In this document: in pieces, positions 59,749 to 64,000 of the stretch
How positions within the stretch are numbered: position 1 is the stretch's first letter
Layout of the letters: each line of letters begins with the position of its first letter
Source: an uncultured Alphaproteobacteria bacterium
Lineage (GTDB): Bacteria; Pseudomonadota; Alphaproteobacteria; Rhodobacterales; Rhodobacteraceae
Assembly: GCA_902570265.1 (NCBI GenBank)
Contig: CACFXF010000001.1
Coordinates: 98,536-162,535, forward strand
DNA length: 64,000 nucleotides
Direction of reading: 5' to 3'
The notes under the pieces: model-generated
Told to the model about the DNA's origin: nothing
Database searches by the model: none
Seen by the model: the letters and a program-made list of their open reading frames with translations, nothing else
Program-made: the position numbers and the translations under genes

Positions 59749-61038
59749 ATGAAAACAGATCAAAAAAAATTTAATGAGCCCTATTGGTGGTCACAAGCAA
59801 AACCAGAACTAATCGACGAGTTAGAGTGGCAAACCACTTCTGACGTTTTAATAGTAGGTGCTGGCTATACAGGTTTAAGTGCAGCATTAACACTTTTAAA
59901 ATCAGGTCTTAAGGTAATTATCATTGATTCTGAATTACCCGGTTATGGTGCTTCCAGCAGAAATGGTGGGATAACAAGTGGGAAAATAAAACCTAGTTTT
60001 AAAGAATTAGTATCAAAATTTGGATTAGATTTGTCCAAAAAAATGATAAAAGAGGGGGAAGTTGCTAGGCAAGACTTATATGATTTTATTAGAAAAGAAA
60101 AAATTGATTGTGACCTGAAAATAAATGGAATGTTTACAGGTGGAATAAGTAAAAAAGGCTTTGAAAATCAAAAAAAAGAAGTTGATTTTAATTTAGAAAC
60201 TCTAGGAATAGAAAATACTATTGTTGAAAAAAAAGATGTATCGAATTTTATATGCAGTAAAAAATATGTAGGAGGTATATTTGATAAAAAAATAGGATCC
60301 ATTCATCCTTCAAAACTAGTACTTTCAATGATTAACATGGTAAGGGAGAATGGTGGTTTTATTTTTAACAAAACTTACTTTAAAAATAGTGAAAAAAAAG
60401 GAACCCTTTTTCATATTGTTACTAACAGAGGATTAGTAAGATCTAAACACCTAATTATAGCCACAAATGCCTACACTGATAAAAATTTACCTTGGTTAAG
60501 AAAAAAACTAATACCAGTAATTTCAGAGATGATTTCTACATCTGAAATAGGGAATAATAGAGTAAATAGCCTAATGCCAAAATTAAGTACTTTTGGGGAG
60601 GCTTTAAACTTATTTCATTATTTTAGACCTTCTCCAGATGGAAAAAGAATTCTAATTGGGGGAAGAAGAATACGATATAACAACAAGGATAAAACTAAAA
60701 AACTTATGAATGGCTTGTTAGAAATTTTTCCAGAATTAAAAGAAGTTGAAATATCAAATCATTGGTATGGTTACGTAACTTTTCCATTTGATCAAATACC
60801 TAAATTGGTAATGTATAATGGTATTATCTATGCTGCAGGATATTGTGGTTCTGGAACTGTTTGGTCAAGATGGTTTGGAAAAAAAGCGGCAGAAATAATT
60901 TTAAATTTTGAACAAAGAAGCGCTTTTTATAATATTCCTTTTAAAAAAATTCCTTTTTACAATGGATATCCTTGGTTTGTTCCCATAGCAATAGAGTATT
61001 TTAAATTTCAAGATTGGTGGATTAATTCTAAAGAATAG
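59749..61038 (+). CDS. FAD-dependent amine oxidase (DAO/PuuB-like)
   Basis: Flavoprotein of the D-amino-acid-oxidase (DAO) family, 429 aa. The start EPYWWSQAKP followed by VLIVGAGYTGLSAALTLLKSG and GYGASSRNGGITSGK matches the PuuB/gamma-glutamylputrescine-oxidase branch; the end GIIYAAGYCGSGTVWSRW closes the FAD site. Such enzymes oxidise primary or secondary amines to an aldehyde or imine. No gamma-glutamylputrescine synthetase lies nearby, so the substrate is open. It is the first gene of the same-strand cluster to the right edge. Confidence 0.85.
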   Translation: MKTDQKKFNEPYWWSQAKPELIDELEWQTTSDVLIVGAGYTGLSAALTLLKSGLKVIIIDSELPGYGASSRNGGITSGKIKPSFKELVSKFGLDLSKKMIKEGEVARQDLYDFIRKEKIDCDLKINGMFTGGISKKGFENQKKEVDFNLETLGIENTIVEKKDVSNFICSKKYVGGIFDKKIGSIHPSKLVLSMINMVRENGGFIFNKTYFKNSEKKGTLFHIVTNRGLVRSKHLIIATNAYTDKNLPWLRKKLIPVISEMISTSEIGNNRVNSLMPKLSTFGEALNLFHYFRPSPDGKRILIGGRRIRYNNKDKTKKLMNGLLEIFPELKEVEISNHWYGYVTFPFDQIPKLVMYNGIIYAAGYCGSGTVWSRWFGKKAAEIILNFEQRSAFYNIPFKKIPFYNGYPWFVPIAIEYFKFQDWWINSKE

Positions 61039-61095
61039 AATTTTAAGCCATTTTTATAAAATTGACAAATAGACAAAAAAATAAGGTCATTTATA

Positions 61096-61124
61096 TTGAT
61101 AATTTACATGTAGTTACCTATCTT
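61096..61124 (+). promoter_or_regulatory. Candidate promoter with overlapping palindrome, upstream of class V aminotransferase
   Basis: TTGATA (61096-61101), 17-base spacer, TATCTT (61119-61124), ending 34 bases before ATG 61159. GTTACCTATC (61113-61122), nearly the palindrome GTTA-N2-TAAC, overlaps the -10. In so AT-rich a region promoter-like hexamers are common, so confidence is limited. Confidence 0.35.
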
Positions 61125-61158
61125 ATTATATTAAGTTTAATTTTTTAATGGGGATATA

Positions 61159-62286
61159 ATGTCAGCGCTATTAGATACAGTAGATCCAGATGGATTATTA
61201 GAATATTCAGTTGTTTTCACAGATCGTTCTCTCAATCATATGTCAAAAAAATTCCAAGGTGTTATGAATGATCTATCATCTATATTGAAAGAAGTTTATA
61301 ATACTGATGGGGTTGCATTAGTGCCTGGTGGCGGGACTTATGGAATGGAAGCTGTTGCAAGACAAGTAGCAGTAAATAAACATGCTTTAGTTATAAGAAA
61401 TGGTTACTTTTCATACAGATGGAGTCAAATTTTTGAAAGTGGTAACTTTACAAAAAAAACAACCATTATAAAAGCTCGACAAATAGGAAACGAAGAAACT
61501 TCCCCTTTTGCACCTGCTCCTATTGATGAAATAATTACAAAAATAAAAGAAACTAAACCCGATGTAGTCTTTGCTCCACATGTAGAAACCTCAGCAGGTG
61601 TGCTTATGCCTAGAGCGTATTTGGAATCTATATCCAAAGCTGCTCATGAAGTTGGTGCTATTTTTGTATTAGATTGTATTGCATCTGGATGTGCTTGGGT
61701 AGATATGAAAGCAACTGGTGTTGATATTTTGATTTCTGCACCTCAAAAAGGTTGGTCATCTACACCTTCAGCTGGTGTTGTGATGTTAAGTGAACGAGCA
61801 ATGGAGGTAGTAGAAAACTCTAATTCCAACAGTTTTGCTATAGATTTAAAAAAGTGGCTATCTATAATGAATACATATGAAAATGGAGGGCATGCATATC
61901 ACACTACGATGCCTACAGATTCTTTGACACATTTTAGAGATACTATGCTTGAAACAAAGGAATATGGTTTTGATAAATTATACAAAAATCAATGGGAACT
62001 TGGAAATAGGGTAAGAGAGCTTGTAAAATCTAAAAATATTAAATCAGTTGCAGCAGATGGATTTAGAGCACCTGGAGTTGTAGTAAGCTATACTAGTGAT
62101 GAAAACATTCAAAACGGAATAAAATTTAAAGAATTAGGAATGCAGATAGCTGCTGGTGTACCACTTATGTGCGATGAACCAAAAAATTTCAGAACTTTCA
62201 GGATTGGTTTATTTGGATTGGATAAACTTTATAATGTTGATAGAACTTTAGATAAACTTCAAAAAGCTTTCGATACTGTTTTTTAA
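61159..62286 (+). CDS. Class V aminotransferase (alanine-glyoxylate/serine type)
   Basis: PLP enzyme of fold type I, class V, 375 aa. VALVPGGGTYGMEAVARQ binds the cofactor phosphate, VLDCIASGCAWVDM carries the Asp, and the Schiff-base lysine lies in ISAPQKGWSSTPSAG. Members convert glyoxylate, serine or alanine with pyruvate, or 2-aminoethylphosphonate. GGGGATATA lies before ATG 61159. It sits between two FAD oxidases in the right-hand cluster, so it may handle keto acids or amino acids released there. The actual substrate is unknown. Confidence 0.85.
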   Translation: MSALLDTVDPDGLLEYSVVFTDRSLNHMSKKFQGVMNDLSSILKEVYNTDGVALVPGGGTYGMEAVARQVAVNKHALVIRNGYFSYRWSQIFESGNFTKKTTIIKARQIGNEETSPFAPAPIDEIITKIKETKPDVVFAPHVETSAGVLMPRAYLESISKAAHEVGAIFVLDCIASGCAWVDMKATGVDILISAPQKGWSSTPSAGVVMLSERAMEVVENSNSNSFAIDLKKWLSIMNTYENGGHAYHTTMPTDSLTHFRDTMLETKEYGFDKLYKNQWELGNRVRELVKSKNIKSVAADGFRAPGVVVSYTSDENIQNGIKFKELGMQIAAGVPLMCDEPKNFRTFRIGLFGLDKLYNVDRTLDKLQKAFDTVF

Positions 62287-62348
62287 ATTATACTATTTCT
62301 TGTAAAAAAATGTTATAGTTATCAAAATTCATTTTGATAGGTATTTTG

Positions 62349-63521
62349 GTGGATACAATCGATGTAGTAATTGTCGGTGCTGGGATAATAGGCTGCTCAA
62401 CTGCCTTTGAACTTTCTAAGTTGGGTCTGAAAGTTGAAGTAATAGAAAAACATAAACCAGGTGCAATGGGATCAGGATGGACTCTGGCGGGAGTAAGGCA
62501 ATCAGGTCGTCATGAATCCGAAATTCCTTTAGCAAAATATTCTGTAAAAGAGTGGTTTACTCTTAGTGATAAGTTAGATGGTAAAACTCTTTATAAACAA
62601 GAAGGTAATTTAAGATTAGCAAGAAATGAAGATGAAGATAAAAGAATTAAAAACCTTGTAAAAGAACAAAAGAGTAACGGGCTAGAGATTGAATATCTCA
62701 GTAGTTCAAAAGAAATAAGAGATGTATGCCCGTCTCTTTCATCAAAAATTATTTCTGCTTCTTACTGTCCTACAGATGGTCATGCAGACTCTAAAGAGAC
62801 ACTAAGCTCATATGTTGATGCTGGAAAAAGAAACGGCGTTATTTTTTCAGATAATGAAGAAGTTTTAGAAATTTCTTGTATAAATAATAAAATTAATTCT
62901 ATCAAAACTACAAAAAGAGTAATTTCTTGTAAGTTTTGTATTTTAGCTAATGGAATTTTTTGTAATAAAATTTTAAAAACTATTGGAAAGAAAATTCCAC
63001 TTGAAATACCAATAGTTACTGTAATTCAAACTGAAAAAACTGCCAAATTATTAAAACCAGTAATAGGAGTAGCAAATGCTAGCCTAGCTATGCGCCAAGA
63101 AAATAACGGTTATTTTAGAATAAGCAGTGGATTCCAAGACTGGAATGGAAATCTTAAATTAAAGAATGATATGCCTTATGCCGAAACAACTTTAGAAAAA
63201 ATTCAAAGTACAATAAATCAATCAATAGAAGTTATTCCGGAACTTAAAAATTGTTCAATAAAATCATTTTGGGGGGGATTAATTGATCTTACTCCTGATG
63301 CACTTCCAGTAATTGATTATGTTAGCGAATGTGAAGGTTTGATTGTAGCATCTGGATTTTCAGGACATGGTTTTGGTATAGCTCCAGCTATAAGTGGTAT
63401 AATATCCGATCTTATATTAAATAAAAAAACCAGATTACCAATTAATTCATTTACACTCCATAGATTTCAAAATCAAAATATTTTGAATAGTGATAAATAT
63501 GATTTGACTCTCCATGGTTGA
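62349..63521 (+). CDS. FAD-dependent oxidoreductase (D-amino-acid dehydrogenase/sarcosine-oxidase type)
   Basis: DAO-family flavoprotein, about 390 aa. FAD loop VVIVGAGIIGCSTAFELSK, then VIEKHKPGAMGSGWTLAGVRQSGRHESE and the C-terminal GLIDLTPDALPVI and ASGFSGHGFGIAPAISG. The GSG(W/A)xxAG-type pattern occurs in D-amino-acid, sarcosine and glycine oxidases. The frame opens at TTG 62334; TTG 62346 and GTG 62349 are near a TAGG site at 62338-62341, and GTG 62349 with 7-base spacing is preferred. A G7 run at 63271-63277 encodes WGG. It ends 58 bp before the DgcN-like gene. Confidence 0.82.
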   Translation: MDTIDVVIVGAGIIGCSTAFELSKLGLKVEVIEKHKPGAMGSGWTLAGVRQSGRHESEIPLAKYSVKEWFTLSDKLDGKTLYKQEGNLRLARNEDEDKRIKNLVKEQKSNGLEIEYLSSSKEIRDVCPSLSSKIISASYCPTDGHADSKETLSSYVDAGKRNGVIFSDNEEVLEISCINNKINSIKTTKRVISCKFCILANGIFCNKILKTIGKKIPLEIPIVTVIQTEKTAKLLKPVIGVANASLAMRQENNGYFRISSGFQDWNGNLKLKNDMPYAETTLEKIQSTINQSIEVIPELKNCSIKSFWGGLIDLTPDALPVIDYVSECEGLIVASGFSGHGFGIAPAISGIISDLILNKKTRLPINSFTLHRFQNQNILNSDKYDLTLHG

Positions 63522-63545
63522 TATAAAATGATTACATTCATGTTT

Positions 63546-63555
63546 GTTAGGTAAC
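63546..63555. promoter_or_regulatory. Candidate operator GTTAGGTAAC upstream of DgcN-like gene
   Basis: A perfect 4-2-4 inverted repeat, GTTA-GG-TAAC, 24 bases before ATG 63580. A near copy (GTTACCTATC at 61113-61122) lies upstream of the aminotransferase in the same cluster. Two matches are suggestive only. Confidence 0.3.
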
Positions 63556-63579
63556 TGAAAAATTAGTATTAAATAAATA

Positions 63580-64000
63580 ATGATCAAAGCTCCTTATCTT
63601 TTATTTTTGGGTGATGCACCTGATCAACTGGCAGCTAAAGTAGCACAAGGTATACGAGATTGGCGACCAGATATAAGTATTGGTCAAATTAAATTACCAA
63701 ATTGTAAAGCTGATTTAAATTTAAAAAATTATACATTAGAAGAAGCAAGAGAAAATGGTGCAAAAACTCTTGTTATTGGAGTAGCAAATAGGGGTGGAAA
63801 ATTCTCTGATAGTTGGAAAGAAACGTTAAGCGATGCTTTAGATCTCAAACTAGACATTGCATCTGGTTTGCATAATTTATTATCAGATGAAAAAGACCTT
63901 GTGAATTTATCTAAACTTAATGACTGTAACTTAATTGACGTCAGAGTCCCAAAAGAACAATTCCCCATTGGAAATGGTAAAAAAAGAACTGGAAAGAGAT
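63580..64000 (+). CDS. dgcN: DgcN-like D-glutamate N-acetyltransferase (DUF1611), 5' part, cut by window edge
   Basis: The first 140 codons of a DUF1611 protein. The reading frame from ATG 63580 gives APYLLFLGDAPDQLAAK, then GIRDWRPDISIGQIKLP, a NLKNYTLEEARENGAKTLVI strand, GVANRGGK and VRVPKEQFPIGNGKKRTGKR, features of the family that includes DgcN, which N-acetylates D-glutamate in marine bacteria. The usual neighbour dgcA would be past the window. It is the last of a same-strand series of FAD oxidases and an aminotransferase. Gene symbol is tentative because only a third of the protein is visible. Confidence 0.75.
   Translation, partial: MIKAPYLLFLGDAPDQLAAKVAQGIRDWRPDISIGQIKLPNCKADLNLKNYTLEEARENGAKTLVIGVANRGGKFSDSWKETLSDALDLKLDIASGLHNLLSDEKDLVNLSKLNDCNLIDVRVPKEQFPIGNGKKRTGKR

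Overview
This 64 kb window is a continuous piece of a bacterial chromosome from an AT-rich (by eye around 30% GC, not computed), gene-dense alphaproteobacterium. The alphaproteobacterial assignment rests on gene content and order: a petABC cytochrome bc1 operon, the RegB/Sco/RegA redox-signalling locus, an alpha-type ftsK-lolA-crotonase-xthA neighbourhood, an alpha-type RibA with a long N-terminal domain, and an accD-folC-trxA cluster. The compaction (most neighbours are 0-30 bp apart and several convergent genes overlap), the low GC and the one-copy housekeeping set suggest a streamlined, probably marine heterotroph of the SAR11/AEGEAN-169 (HIMB59)/SAR116 type. I cannot fix the clade from sequence alone. 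I see no rRNA, tRNA, CRISPR array, prophage or insertion sequence, and only one convincing intrinsic terminator.

Layout. 1-2441: end of petA, then petB and petC (respiratory complex III). 2519-8791: aroC, a TlyA-type RNA methylase, hemF, a tRNA nucleotidyltransferase-family gene whose catalytic motif looks degenerate, two NUDIX hydrolases and hsp33. 8775-15362: lytic transglycosylase, dapB, then rbfA-truB-DUF1643-rpsO-pnp (ribosome maturation and RNA decay). 15389-19002 on the minus strand: a class IV aminotransferase coupled to a sulfotransferase-like protein, hemH, and an NDUFAF5/BioC-like protein. 19062-25510: nitrilase, MarR regulator, an unknown Rossmann-like protein, ubiG, proline iminopeptidase, a FadH-type flavoenzyme and a lipoprotein. 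25677-34267: accD, folC, trxA, sbcB, tsaE, regB, sco1, regA, ubiH-like. 34355-42538: amidase, ftsK, lolA, crotonase, xthA, an OmpR-type regulator and ribA. 42545-48540: yggS, a malonyl-CoA-synthetase-like enzyme, dtd, an EamA transporter, kynureninase, aroQ and a conserved unknown. 48591-56452 on the minus strand: glpD-glpK-livGFHMK, reading as one transcription unit. 56613-64000: a Gfo/Idh oxidoreductase, TerC, an orphan Rieske ferredoxin, a DMT transporter, then a same-strand amino-acid catabolism cluster: FAD amine oxidase, class V aminotransferase, FAD D-amino-acid/sarcosine-type oxidase and a DgcN-like (DUF1611) gene cut by the window edge.

How genes fit together. Complex III, hemF, hemH, ubiG, a UbiH-type hydroxylase, Sco1 and RegBA together describe aerobic respiration under redox control. 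The glp-liv unit and the right-hand cluster describe uptake and oxidation of small organic compounds (glycerol 3-phosphate, amino acids, possibly D-amino acids). I found no clearly new defence or mobile system. The observations most worth a second look are the altered catalytic Asp in the CCA-enzyme homologue, the aminotransferase that lacks any canonical start codon ahead of its conserved N-terminus, the glp-liv linkage with the binding protein last, and the right-end oxidase/aminotransferase/DgcN cluster with a shared palindromic upstream element.
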